NCBI GenBank assembly: GCA_949358305.1
Contig: OX442315.1
Coordinates: 35,304,427-35,368,426, forward strand
DNA from: Strigamia acuminata
Lineage: Eukaryota; Arthropoda; Chilopoda; Geophilomorpha; Linotaeniidae
DNA length: 64,000 bases
Direction of reading: 5' to 3'
Shown here: one piece after another, positions 33,184 to 43,317 of the stretch
Layout: every line of letters starts with the position of its first letter
Position numbering within the stretch: the first letter of the stretch is position 1
The notes under the pieces: generated by a model
Databases searched by the model: none
What the model was told of the DNA's origin: nothing
Seen by the model: the letters and a program-made list of their open reading frames with translations, nothing else
Program-made: the position numbers and the translations under genes

Positions 33184-34166
33184 TAAGCTTGTACGCGGAT
33201 CGGATCTGATCCGCATATCCGCGGATCGGATCGGATCGGATGCGGATGCGGATTGGAGCAAACCATCCGGCCGCCATTTTAATTGCGGATCGGATGGGCG
33301 CTCAATCCGCACGCTAAATCCGCGGATGAAAATCCGTTCATCCGCGGATTGATCCGAACAATCCGCACCATCCGCGCAAAAAAATTTAAATCGAAATTTT
33401 TACGTCTGGAATCTGCTCTGTTTCTATTCCATCTAATCTAATCTAACGCCCGAACCAAACCACAAACCGATTCGATTTTAATGTAAATTTTCCTTTTTAT
33501 TTCAAGAAATAAAAATCCCACAAAAACAAAACAAAACAGAAAACAATCACAATTCACGGTTTTGCGTAATAATTGGATGCAACCCGTCCTGCATAGTCTT
33601 GCGCTAAGCCTACATATGTCCCTGGCTGCGAGATGATTTTCTGGGCGATTTCAGCGCAATTTGTCATGATACTTAATAACTTAACTTAATGAATCGGACT
33701 GAAGTGGATGGGTTGAAGGATGGAATTGTAATATTTGCGTTTGCACGCTGGGTCGCTTAGCTGATCGCTGGGCAATTAATTCGTTTCGATTCCTTCTGCC
33801 CAAATCGCCGCAAACTGATTCGTGATTCGTGAAGAAAACGTCTCACATTTTCTTCGTTCAAAGGATCAAAACGAAGAAAATGTGAGACGTTTTCTTCAAG
33901 AAAAAAATTTAGTATATTTAGTATATTCAGTATCAGTAATTTTAGCAGTTTTTTCTTCGTTTTAATTAAAAACGAAGAAAAAATTGCTAAAATGGTTAAA
34001 TCCGCAAGCCAATCCGCGGATCGGATCGGATTAGACAGAGATCGATCCGAATTGTGCGGTTCATCCGCACGGATCGGATCGGATTGTCTTTCCGAAAAAC
34101 CGCGAGATTCGGATCGGATGAGGATTACCCGTGGATCCGCACGCATCCGATCCGCGTACAAGCTTA
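33184..34166. mobile_element. hAT-type nonautonomous element (983 bp, 8-bp target duplication)
   Basis: Terminal inverted repeats TAAGCTTGTACGCGGATCGG and its inverse are perfect over at least 20 bp. They are flanked on both sides by GTTCCAAG, an 8-bp duplication typical of hAT elements. The subterminal regions are packed with GATCCGCGGATCGG motifs. The interior has a 26-bp-arm hairpin (about 33832-33899) and no transposase. Confidence 0.75.
33554..33667 (-). other. 37-codon ORF inside the hAT-like element
   Basis: ATG at 33667 to TGA at 33554, beginning MTNCAEIAQKIISQPG and ending NYYAKP. Its composition looks like real protein and is unlike the AT-rich surroundings. It may be a captured host exon. 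Family unknown. Confidence 0.3.
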
Positions 34167-34673
34167 GTTCCAAGGGAGCGCTCCAAGTTAGGATTTCGCC
34201 ACCAGGTGGAGAGAAATCTTTTCCAGGACTATGCATGCGATAATTCAACAAGATGGGGCAGCGACACAACTTGTCACGACAAGCCGGCAAAAAAAAATGG
34301 TTTTTTACCAAAAAACCAGTCAGGTTAGGTTCACGGGGGGGGGGGGGGGGAAATCAAGGGGGGTCGCAGCCCCCCCTTGTTAGCCCTTTTAGGAATTAAA
34401 CCTAATTAGCTTAGGTTAGGCTAGGCTGCGCCTCCCCTTGACCCTCTTCTTAGGAATTAAACCTAATTACCGCATCCTGGGTAACATTTGTCGCCACCTG
34501 GTGGCGAAATCTTAATTTGGAATGCTCCATTGACGTGTGCGAGGCCCAAAAAGGCCATTTTTCATTCCGTGGCCGTGTGTTGTCATAGTTTACAAAATTA
34601 ATGACATATTCTGTAAATAGGGGCCCTGAATCGTGATCCCTACCCAAATAAATTTATTTTGACACGAACATAC

Positions 34674-34779
34674 CTGTTTAGATGCTCAAAACTCGGAACT
34701 AGGGAATGTGATAAATGCAAAACGCACGGAATGAGACTGCCAACTTCGCGCCGATGTTACGATATTTATCGATAAACAT
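34674..34779 (-). promoter_or_regulatory. Noncoding exon 1 and proximal half-promoter of ZNF-d
   Basis: Exon 1 ends at 34674 (CATCTAAACAG, donor GTATGT). The promoter block at 34741-34779 ends ...TTATCGATAAACAT, where gypsy-2 begins. The missing CATCGATA half resumes at 47649. Confidence 0.6.
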
Positions 34780-35599
34780 TGTGGTGACCCAGTTGGATAA
34801 GTGTCCCCCCAGGGCGGATACTTGTCCTATGAGTCACTATGATTAAAGAGTCGTTCCCCCCCGAGTTGGCTCCACCTCCCCATGGCAGGTGCGTGCCCCG
34901 AGGGGGAGGAAGCGGCTGGTGGTCAGCCCCCATTGGTTGATCGCCGGCCCTTCACCCCACTGCATAAAAGGCTGTGTTTCCCGCCTAAAGACAGAACTTA
35001 CACAAACGACACCAAGAACACAGCAACTACCTCACCGTCAGGCCAACTTCAACTACAAGTTAGGATTGATCGAGGATCGCTGAGTAAAGTGCAAACTGTA
35101 ACTCTCACGAAGTCACTTGCGAGCTATTCCTGCGAAAGCACGAGAATAGCCCTTGTGAAATCACCCAGAATAATCGCCCAGACGATTATTCGCCGAAGTA
35201 AGTGTCCGAGTGCTTTGTAGGGAACCCCAAAGTTCCTAGACGAGGCCTCTGCGACGCTAAACAAACCCTAGACAACAGGCACGGATAGAAGACTCGAAAG
35301 AGCATTCCACCGCGTCCGTGAAGACGAATCCGTGACGAATTAACGACAACTCGAGACGCCGCCTTTGTTCCGCCGACCACGCGGAATCGACGACGCCATC
35401 TTGAGAAATCCTTTGTTCGACGCTGACCACGTCGACTCTAGAATTATTACTGAGTGTATTTTAAAGGCATAAAGCCTGGTGAATAAATTACCTGTTTATT
35501 TACATACATTTGGTATTCATTTGGGTATTTACATAATTGATCACAGGTAAAGTATTACACGTTAGCGCTATTTAAACCTATACCAAGTAGGACGCGACA
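34780..35599 (+). repeat. 5' LTR of gypsy-2
   Basis: TGTGGTGACC...GACGCGACA, 820 bp. It has a CCATTGG box near 34930, a TATA-like CATAAAAG at 34963-34970 and an AATAAA signal at 35482-35487. Confidence 0.93.
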
Positions 35600-35601
35600 C
35601 G

Positions 35602-35619
35602 TGGGGGCCCGTCCGGGAT
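35602..35619 (+). other. Primer-binding site, tRNA-Pro type
   Basis: TGGGGGCCCGTCCGGGAT begins two bases after the LTR. It complements the 3' end of tRNA-Pro with one difference from the well-known proline site used by murine retroviruses. Confidence 0.7.
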
Positions 35620-35693
35620 TTAGAAATAAATCTCAAATCTGAACTTGTGATCTCTCAATAAGATAACCCAAATCGTAGAATTACCGAAAGAAA

Positions 35694-38600
35694 ATGTCAG
35701 ACAAAGACGAGCAATCCACGTCTGAAACCGAGCAGAGAATGCCCGAGAAGGGAAAAAGGACCTCCGACTACCACCTGAGATCGGATGGTCCCGTCCCTGA
35801 AATGTCCGCAAAGGCGAAAGCCCGAGCGAATAAAAGGAGAGCGAAGGCGCAGAAAGAGGAGCAAGCTGCATCGCTCGCGGCCCTAGACGGGCCAGAGCGA
35901 GAGCGGGTTCCCTTGAATATGCAACCCTTCGAAGATACCGATCCGGAAGCCATAGAAAATCGAGAAGAAATTCGCGACGTATCGCCAGGACGAGTATCGA
36001 TATTGATGACCGAGGAGACGAATGAAGCTCCGAAAATAACGGTCACGATCGGCACAGACCCATCGCCACCAACGGCTCAGACGTCCGTAAAACAAACCCC
36101 ACGGAAAAACGACGGCGGGACCCCGATAACCCCCCGAGTTACGGCGAGTCCTGCAGTTGTTTCCTTCGAAGTATCTCACCTAATTCGGTTGACGCAGCAA
36201 GCTGCCCAGCTAAAAGCGATGATAGACATTCCAGTAGGAACGTCAGTCTGGGAATCGATTACCCTACTCACTGACGCTATCTGTGCGGCACAAGCCCCGA
36301 CGCCGGTCGCAAGACCAGCAGCGGAGACGCCCATGCCCCAGGTAACGCCCAGTGACACCGGAGGTTTCGCGCCAGACCCCAACCGAACACTTCACGAATC
36401 CAGAGAGAAGGCCCGCGAGGAAGCCAGACAAGAAGCGACTAGTCGCCAACGAAGGCTGAGCGCAGAGCGGCGAGAACTCTGGAAGGAAGAGGAAGAAAGG
36501 GAGCAACGCGAGAGAAGAACCACCGAGAGAACAGAGAAACTGGTCCAAAAAATGAGGGAAGAACGAGAAGCTAAAATTCGAAAAGAATGGAACGCAACAG
36601 TAGAAGGGCGACATCGAGAAGCTCAAGAGTACGAGGACCAATTTCAAGCGCTAATAGCTCAAAGAAAAACAGAAAAACTACAAATGTTGCGAAAAGAGGC
36701 CATTCTACAACATCAGAAATGGGAAGAACAACATCGCGAGAGGTTGAGAGAAGAGGAAGCCAGAAAAGAAAAAGAACAGTTTCTGAAAGAGAAAGAAGAG
36801 TGGGATCGAGTCAGATGGACCGAAGAGTACAAAGCGAAGAAACAAGCTATAATAGATGAGCAAAAAAGATGGGAAGCCGAAAACTGGGAGAAGGAGACAG
36901 AAAAGTTCCAGAAAGAGTACGCACAAGACGTCTCGGACAGGAAGAAAAATGAAGAAAACCTGAAACGGAAACCAGAACCCCCCAGCGGCTCTGATACCGA
37001 CACAGGAGAAGGTGCAACAAAGCCGGCAAAAACGGCGAAAAGGGGGAAATCTCAAAAGAGAGACGAGTCGGTCCCAAAAACAAAGGACCGTCACCCCTCA
37101 AAAAGATCCGAGACGGGAGCAGCCATCGACGCGTTACTCGAAAAGAAAAACGCAAATAAAAATCGGGAACGCCCCGAAAGCGAGGAAAACAGATGGCATT
37201 CTTTTTACGAGAACAACGACGGAGGGGAGCCGCCGCCATCCGGAGGCTCGAAACAGAAGAAGGCTGGCGGAGAGACCCCACCGAGAGGGCCGAGGTTTCA
37301 CCCCCAAGGAGATCCCTCCGAGCCCTCCGATTCGTCGGACGACGACCATCCGAGTCGACCGTCTACAGGAAGGAGTCAAGAAGGCAGCGATGGGCACCGG
37401 TCGAACCGGCCGAATGCTTCAGACCGCTCTTCCCGGAGCTCCAACCCTCGTTCAGAGGAAGGGAACTTTCAGGACTCATCTGGCCGACATTACACGATGT
37501 CTGAGCTAGGCCGAGCCCTGCTGAACTCTTTCAGAAGAGAAGGAATCGATCTAGGCCATCCAGGCGACGAACATAATCGCGCTGGAGAGAGGGTTAAGCG
37601 CAAATATGGCGTACGAAACGAACCAAGCAGTGAAGCCACGGGTAACATCCGCTGGCAACACTATATTCAAACGCGATTTGACGGTTCGTGGAAGGCCGGA
37701 GACCGCTTCCTGGACGAAGTAATGCGTATCAAGAAAGCGACAAAAGCCACCGTCGCCGACATGCTAACCCACGGGCTAGTGGAGCTAACTACGGGGTCAG
37801 CTCGAGAATGGTACCAGGGACTGAAAAACCCAACCTGGGACGATTTTCTCGTCCGTTTCGATCTCCGATACGGCGAGACTCCAGACGAGATCAGTAACAA
37901 ATTACGGGGTCTACGACAAGCCGCAGGAGAAACATTAGCCGACTACGACGCCCGAGCGAAACTCCTGTTTGCAAGAGCGCCGTACGAAATAAACCCCGCT
38001 GGTTTTACGATGATCTTTTACGGAGGATTATCGGCCCACTCGCAAAGAATTCTGCTAGACATGCGTGCACCCCGCACTGGCGATTACCAAGATGTCAGTA
38101 ACTATCTTCTAACAAACACGTTGGAAATAGAACAGCGGTATTACGCCACTCTGCCCCCGGAAGAAGCTGACGCGCACGAGAAGCGGTTGCAGACGAGCGC
38201 CGAACGCCACAAGACCTCAGAAAAATTAATGAGGCCAAGTGAATATTTGAGCGGCATAATGAGTCTCACCGAAGCATCCTTCGGACGAATGCTGACGCCT
38301 AAAGCAGGCAGTATTCTTCCAGCCAACCCGATAGCTGCCCCAAAGAAAGCACCGGCAGCGACGGCGATGCAGGTGACCTCGACGGACTCCACCCAGATGG
38401 AGAAAGTCGAAGAGACAACACCTCTCGCCACGGCTAAAGAAGAGGAGCCAGCATCGAGCGACGAGGAAGCCCTAAATGAGCACCTCGAAAACTTATCGAC
38501 GGGATGCGACGATCAAGGTCCCTATTTGCACCATGCACACCGGGCCTTGGCAATCACACAATTCAGAGCACACGTGCAAGCAACAAAAGCGAGAGGAGCA

Positions 38601-38834
38601 TTGGGAGGAAAAAGACGATTCCCGACGCCCTTCGTCCCGAAAAAACCGGGATTCACTCCCACAGGGGATAAAAGTAACATCAAATGTTACAGCTGTGGAG
38701 AATACGGCCACTACTCAGATAAATGTGAGAAAACCGTCAAAGAAAAGGACATCATGCAAACCATGATGAAAATGATGATGGAGTTAAGAACTGATCTGGC
38801 AAAAAACTTCCAAGCGCAGGCGTCGCCGAAATAA
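35694..38834 (+). CDS. gag: gypsy-2 Gag
   Basis: 1046 residues. The long N-terminal part (to about residue 460) is dominated by Glu/Arg/Lys-rich sequence expected to form an extended helix or coiled coil (about 230-430). It is followed by a disordered Ser/Arg/Pro region. The capsid-type gag domain (about 640-830) has FDGSWKAG, AREWY and FDLRYGET motifs shared with gypsy-1. A CCHC knuckle (CYSCGEYGHYSDKC) is near residue 997. The stop at 38832-38834 lies 25 bases after the frameshift heptamer. It should assemble into intracellular particles and package the RNA. Confidence 0.92.
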   Translation: MSDKDEQSTSETEQRMPEKGKRTSDYHLRSDGPVPEMSAKAKARANKRRAKAQKEEQAASLAALDGPERERVPLNMQPFEDTDPEAIENREEIRDVSPGRVSILMTEETNEAPKITVTIGTDPSPPTAQTSVKQTPRKNDGGTPITPRVTASPAVVSFEVSHLIRLTQQAAQLKAMIDIPVGTSVWESITLLTDAICAAQAPTPVARPAAETPMPQVTPSDTGGFAPDPNRTLHESREKAREEARQEATSRQRRLSAERRELWKEEEEREQRERRTTERTEKLVQKMREEREAKIRKEWNATVEGRHREAQEYEDQFQALIAQRKTEKLQMLRKEAILQHQKWEEQHRERLREEEARKEKEQFLKEKEEWDRVRWTEEYKAKKQAIIDEQKRWEAENWEKETEKFQKEYAQDVSDRKKNEENLKRKPEPPSGSDTDTGEGATKPAKTAKRGKSQKRDESVPKTKDRHPSKRSETGAAIDALLEKKNANKNRERPESEENRWHSFYENNDGGEPPPSGGSKQKKAGGETPPRGPRFHPQGDPSEPSDSSDDDHPSRPSTGRSQEGSDGHRSNRPNASDRSSRSSNPRSEEGNFQDSSGRHYTMSELGRALLNSFRREGIDLGHPGDEHNRAGERVKRKYGVRNEPSSEATGNIRWQHYIQTRFDGSWKAGDRFLDEVMRIKKATKATVADMLTHGLVELTTGSAREWYQGLKNPTWDDFLVRFDLRYGETPDEISNKLRGLRQAAGETLADYDARAKLLFARAPYEINPAGFTMIFYGGLSAHSQRILLDMRAPRTGDYQDVSNYLLTNTLEIEQRYYATLPPEEADAHEKRLQTSAERHKTSEKLMRPSEYLSGIMSLTEASFGRMLTPKAGSILPANPIAAPKKAPAATAMQVTSTDSTQMEKVEETTPLATAKEEEPASSDEEALNEHLENLSTGCDDQGPYLHHAHRALAITQFRAHVQATKARGALGGKRRFPTPFVPKKPGFTPTGDKSNIKCYSCGEYGHYSDKCEKTVKEKDIMQTMMKMMMELRTDLAKNFQAQASPK

Positions 38835-41800
38835 ATTCAGCTTCGTCTGCGCCAGCCGCGGAAATTAAAAAGAAGAAATATCACACTGGACCCGCAGGTC
38901 ATGCCTTGGCAGAAGCACAGATCAAAGATCGCATGCAGACCATTCCGAAGAAGGAAGAAACAGTGACGCTGACAAGTATGCAAGTGAGAACGAAGCCGGA
39001 GGTCGACATAGATTGGACGGACCTCCCGTTCAATCTGGAGGTTGAGCCCCAAACATTACGCGTTTTTCACTGCAATGTCACGAAAACACATTGCGAAACT
39101 CTGTGTATGCTGCCAGTGGAGATCGAAAACCAAAAATTGTTCGGTCTGCTGGATTCAGGAGCAGATCGTTCATTCATATCCGAAGATATAGTAAAGGACT
39201 TGGATATTGAAAAAAAGGTGGCACAAGTGAACGCGAACGTAGAATTGCTCACCGCCAACGGCTACGTCAAGCCGAGGGGCGTAGTTCGCATCATGATCGA
39301 CTGGAAGGGGGGGAACCTGTCCCACCCCTTCATAGTCTTGCCATCCCACGACAAAGTATTCCTCTTAGGGATGGATATCATGGCAAAACTGAAAATTCAG
39401 CCAAACCCGATAACCCGTTCATGGAACTGGATAAGTCCCGAGGGAGAACGGCCAGTCCCCGTAGTTCCCCAAAAATTACTGGACGAAGCCAAGGACAAAG
39501 AGGAATACGGAAGAGGATTGCGAAAATTCGTCCAAGATTACGATTTCGCAGCCTTCACTCTGGAATTACAGAGGAGTAACGTCGTGGACACACTGGTCGA
39601 GGAGGCAGCACTGCGTGTTAACGAGGCATCGCTACTAAGGCGAGTGCTTCGAAAACATGAAAGAATTCTGACCAAGACACCTGGTCGAACGACGGAAGCA
39701 ACCCACGAAATAGTCTTAACCACAGACAAGCCGATTCGAGTGCCTTACAAGGGGATGAACCCCCAGAAAAGAGACATTGTGACGCAGATGTGCCAAGACA
39801 TGCTCGACAAGGGCATAGTAACTCAAGCGCTGGGCGAATACGCGATGCGGATCGTCCTGGTAATGCGTCCAGGCTCGGAGCCTCGACTATGCATTGATTA
39901 TCGCCCCCTGAATGCGATAACAGTTATAGACCCGATTCAGATGCCGTCTATAGACTCGATCCTCCGGGAACTGAGCCCGTTCAAGTGGGTAACCACGATG
40001 GATCTGTCAAAGGGGTATTGGCAAGTGGAGCTAAAACCAGAAGACAAACTAAAAACGGCTTTCTACTCCCCGATAGGAAGATTAATGTTCAACGTGATGC
40101 CGTTCGGGCTTGTAAACGCCCCGAGCACGTTCCAGAAATTGATCGAAAGCGTGTTGGGAGATATGCTTCACGACTTCGTGTGGGCGTATCTCGACGACAT
40201 AATAATAACGTCGGACACATTCGAAGAGCATATAGACCACATCGACAGAGTGGTCTCTCGCCTAGCCAAGGCGGGACTCCACATCCATCCAGGGAAGAGC
40301 AAGTTTTGCAGAAAAGAGCTTGCCTTCCTAGGATATCGAATAGGAGTCGAGGGAATCGCGATTGACCCCGAAAAGGTCAAAGCAATAAACGGATTCCCCG
40401 CCCCCGAAGATATAAAAGGTGTCCAAAGATTCATGGGCATGGTCAATTTCTTCGGCCGACTACTCTCTGGTCTGGCTGAGGTGGCCGCGCCTATAACGGA
40501 TCTCTTACGAACGGATAAAGAGTTTGAGTGGACGGTCCAGTGCGAGGCCGCATTTAGCACTATCAAGCAAATGCTGGCTGACGTCGAAAAGATGCCATTG
40601 CCGGACCTAAACCGACCGTTCGTGTTGCACACCGACGCGAGTAAAATCGGACTGGGTGCAGCCCTTCTGCAGACCCACGTGTACAACGGAATCTCGCAAG
40701 AAGTACCCTGTATGTTTATAAGCAGGAAAATACAGGGCGCGGAGAAAAATTACACGGCAACGGAACTAGAATGCCTAGCCGTAATTTGGGCAGTTCGAAA
40801 ATTTCGCGACTATCTGGAGTACACGAACTTCGAGGTTCAGACAGATCACCAGGCACTAAGCTGGTTGATGAAGCTCAAGGAACCTTCCGGCCGACTCGCA
40901 AGATGGCAACTGGAGTTAATGGCGTGCGATATAACAATTACGTACCGCCCCGGGAAGTACAATCATGTGGCCGACGCCCTCTCAAGAGCCCCAGCCTCTG
41001 ACCCCCAGGGACCAGACGACGACGGCGAGGACGACACCCACCTCTTGTACTGCCCAACTCCACGCAGAATATGGCGCTTACGAAAAGCAAACGAACTGCC
41101 GGTGATGGAGCCCGAAGATAGAACGTTTTGTGGTTTTTGGACTCGAACGTACCAGCCAGCTGGGACGAGCGATTCAACGTCCGCAATTCAACCTCCGCCC
41201 CCCGGAGAAACCCACAAAACACTACTACGCGCCTTCACAGCAAAAATTGAAGAAAAAACGCAATATGCTCCACCCACGAGACGTGAGTTCGTCGAACACC
41301 AGGCAGCAGACACAAAATGTCAAATTATAACACAATATTTGCTGAACGGCGAATTTCCGGAAGGGATGACAAACCCACACCGCCGGAAACAGTTCGTCAA
41401 AGAAGCAACAAGCTACCTCATAGATGATGAACTCCTGGTAAAATACCACCCGACATTTCAAGATGACCTCAGTGGAGCGGGAAACTCGGTGAAAGTGGTC
41501 GTACCGGCATCACTGCACAACCGACTGTTGTGGCTGATGCACGGACACCCGCTCGCCAGCCATTCCGGCATAGCGAGAACCCTTTATCGAGTAAAGCAAC
41601 TTTTCTTCTGGCCGGGCGCGCGGCAAAAGATAACGAAATTTATCCGACACTGCCCCCGGTGCCAAGCATGCAGACCGCGAGATAAAGTAGCCAGAAACGC
41701 CATGTCTCTCGGACCCTACGCACCGTTTGACTGCTTAAGCATAGACTTGATGGGCCCCAAGCCCACAACGGGAAACAAGAACATGTATATTCTCGTAATT

Positions 41801-42937
41801 ATGGACGTGGCCACCCGATGGCCGGAGCTGTACGCCCTCGCGAAGCCCTCGGCTGAAAACATAGTCGAGTGCCTTTACGACGTGGCAATGCGATTTGGGT
41901 TTCCCAGAAAACTCATTTCGGATAACGGCCCCCAATTCCGATCAAGAATATATAAGGACTTCTGTAGGAAATTTAAAATGGATGCATCGAACACCTCCAC
42001 ATATAATCCTCAGACAAACCCAGTCGAGAGATTAAATAAAGATATAAAATATGCGCTGACAGTATTCACCGACATTCACAATCGATGGGACGAATACCTG
42101 CGAGAAATCGCTTTCAGCATTCGCTCAACCGTGTCAAGAACACGCGAATTCTCACCGGCGTACCTCAACTTCGCCCGCGAATTAAGGATGCCATGGGACC
42201 CACGCGTTGCCGAAGCTGTTAACGTATTAGACCCATCGAGCCCACACGAGTACGTGTGCCGGTTGGAACAGACTATATCCGACACATACCAGCATATGAT
42301 GGCGCATATTTTCAACATGAGAGAAAGAATCGCAGATAAAGAAGGCGATCTCGCTTTCGCGAACTTTAAAGTGAATGATCTAGTGTGGAAGGAGGCACAC
42401 ACGTTGTCCAATGCAGCGAGGGGCATCGCCGCAGGTTTAGCCGACAAGAGGGACGGTCCCTATGTAATTGTGGCCGAACACGGCGGCAACGCATACCAAC
42501 TACGCCGCTTAGAGGACAACAAAAATTTTCAGTCGATACATGGCCGAGATTTAAGGCCATATCTGCCAGAGTTTCCCCAAGAAATCTGGCTGGAAGGTCA
42601 GACACACAGCGGCCAAGGGGGCACCGTGGTCGACACGTTCCAAAAAACAAATGAAGCTGAAAATATAGCGGAGGACGAGGATGAATTCTTCGACGCCGAA
42701 TCTCCGGCCGACGAGGCTCCAGCACAGCCGGAGCAAGCAATTTCGGAGAGGGAGGAAGCAGAAGAATGTACTTCTGAAATGGAAAATAAAAAAATTAATA
42801 ATGAGAAAAATGCCAACACATCGGAGATGAACGAGCAAGTAGAGTCACGATCTACGAGCACGTCGAAAATCAACCTTCGACCACGACGAAGCAATAATCC
42901 GTTCATTCGGGACGGCAAAGTCGTGGGGAAGAACTAA
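38795..42937 (+). CDS. pol: gypsy-2 Pol polyprotein (PR-RT-RH-IN)
   Basis: The frame is open from 38795 and is most likely translated only as a Gag-Pol fusion. Domains in order: aspartic protease (LLDSGADRSFI), reverse transcriptase (MDLSKGYW, YLDD), RNase H (HTDAS, TELECLAVIWAV), integrase zinc module (HCPRCQAC), integrase catalytic core (DLMGP, DNGPQF, NPVERLN) and a GPY/F-type module (KRDGPYVI), then a disordered acidic tail ending NPFIRDGKVVGKN. All catalytic Asp/Glu positions I can place are present and there is no stop. The last residues resemble the gypsy-1 tail (NPFIKDGKI), so the C-terminus is conserved. Confidence 0.93.
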   Translation, partial: SGKKLPSAGVAEINSASSAPAAEIKKKKYHTGPAGHALAEAQIKDRMQTIPKKEETVTLTSMQVRTKPEVDIDWTDLPFNLEVEPQTLRVFHCNVTKTHCETLCMLPVEIENQKLFGLLDSGADRSFISEDIVKDLDIEKKVAQVNANVELLTANGYVKPRGVVRIMIDWKGGNLSHPFIVLPSHDKVFLLGMDIMAKLKIQPNPITRSWNWISPEGERPVPVVPQKLLDEAKDKEEYGRGLRKFVQDYDFAAFTLELQRSNVVDTLVEEAALRVNEASLLRRVLRKHERILTKTPGRTTEATHEIVLTTDKPIRVPYKGMNPQKRDIVTQMCQDMLDKGIVTQALGEYAMRIVLVMRPGSEPRLCIDYRPLNAITVIDPIQMPSIDSILRELSPFKWVTTMDLSKGYWQVELKPEDKLKTAFYSPIGRLMFNVMPFGLVNAPSTFQKLIESVLGDMLHDFVWAYLDDIIITSDTFEEHIDHIDRVVSRLAKAGLHIHPGKSKFCRKELAFLGYRIGVEGIAIDPEKVKAINGFPAPEDIKGVQRFMGMVNFFGRLLSGLAEVAAPITDLLRTDKEFEWTVQCEAAFSTIKQMLADVEKMPLPDLNRPFVLHTDASKIGLGAALLQTHVYNGISQEVPCMFISRKIQGAEKNYTATELECLAVIWAVRKFRDYLEYTNFEVQTDHQALSWLMKLKEPSGRLARWQLELMACDITITYRPGKYNHVADALSRAPASDPQGPDDDGEDDTHLLYCPTPRRIWRLRKANELPVMEPEDRTFCGFWTRTYQPAGTSDSTSAIQPPPPGETHKTLLRAFTAKIEEKTQYAPPTRREFVEHQAADTKCQIITQYLLNGEFPEGMTNPHRRKQFVKEATSYLIDDELLVKYHPTFQDDLSGAGNSVKVVVPASLHNRLLWLMHGHPLASHSGIARTLYRVKQLFFWPGARQKITKFIRHCPRCQACRPRDKVARNAMSLGPYAPFDCLSIDLMGPKPTTGNKNMYILVIMDVATRWPELYALAKPSAENIVECLYDVAMRFGFPRKLISDNGPQFRSRIYKDFCRKFKMDASNTSTYNPQTNPVERLNKDIKYALTVFTDIHNRWDEYLREIAFSIRSTVSRTREFSPAYLNFARELRMPWDPRVAEAVNVLDPSSPHEYVCRLEQTISDTYQHMMAHIFNMRERIADKEGDLAFANFKVNDLVWKEAHTLSNAARGIAAGLADKRDGPYVIVAEHGGNAYQLRRLEDNKNFQSIHGRDLRPYLPEFPQEIWLEGQTHSGQGGTVVDTFQKTNEAENIAEDEDEFFDAESPADEAPAQPEQAISEREEAEECTSEMENKKINNEKNANTSEMNEQVESRSTSTSKINLRPRRSNNPFIRDGKVVGKN
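38801..38807 (+). promoter_or_regulatory. -1 ribosomal frameshift site A AAA AAC (gypsy-2 gag/pol)
   Basis: Gag-frame codons read GCA AAA AAC TTC. The pol frame is open from 38795, so slipping by -1 here continues directly into Pol. No ATG in the pol frame is needed. The site and its position match gypsy-1. Confidence 0.8.
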
Positions 42938-43317
42938 AAATAAAAGAAAATGTGATAACATGGAGCGGAGGCCTTGTAAAATAAAAAGATTTACTTACGA
43001 GAGCTGCTGCACATGTTGAAACGCGAAAATTTGGCTAAGTCCAAACTTCGCAACGAATTGTCGCAGTCACCACTAACAGACGAGAAGTTATGACGTATCG
43101 GGCGACCACGTGACAATGAAACCACGCGGTCGACCCCGTAGCGTCATTGCCAGCACGGCGGATCTCGCAAAATACGAGACGCGTTCGAGACCCACAATTC
43201 TCAGCGTCGATAGGCCCAGTTTCCGACTGTTTTTAACACGACGAGACGTGTTTTTGCTTCTCCCCCAAAGAGAAAGACAAAGACCTCTCAAACAAAACTT
43301 CATTTTCCTAAATTGAA
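42938..43317 (+). other. Spacer between gypsy-2 pol and ORF3
   Basis: 380 bp, mostly without ORFs. It contains a candidate splice acceptor (TTTTTGCTTCTCCCCCAAAG, AG at 43269-43270) that would allow an env-like subgenomic mRNA, or it may hold an internal promoter. Neither can be shown from sequence. Confidence 0.35.

Larger units (their letters stand above)
33157..34532. mobile_element. MITE-X copy 2, split by a hAT-like insertion
   Basis: Same ends and core as copy 1 (21695-22067): AAAACCTGGAG, GATTTCGCCACCAGGTGG, the C/G-rich core, then GCCACCTGGTGGCGAAATC. It is interrupted at 33184-34166 by another element. Removing that insert restores the copy-1 arrangement. Confidence 0.65.

Noticed and set aside
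34882-35220. 112-codon ORF inside the gypsy-2 LTR (repeated at 46931-47269)
   Set aside because: Lies within the LTR promoter/R region and overlaps the TATA-like box. No family features.
36264-37281. Long minus-strand frames opposite the gypsy-2 gag coiled-coil region
   Set aside because: They mirror the Glu/Arg-rich codons of gag, have no start context or family features, and are not mirrored in gypsy-1.
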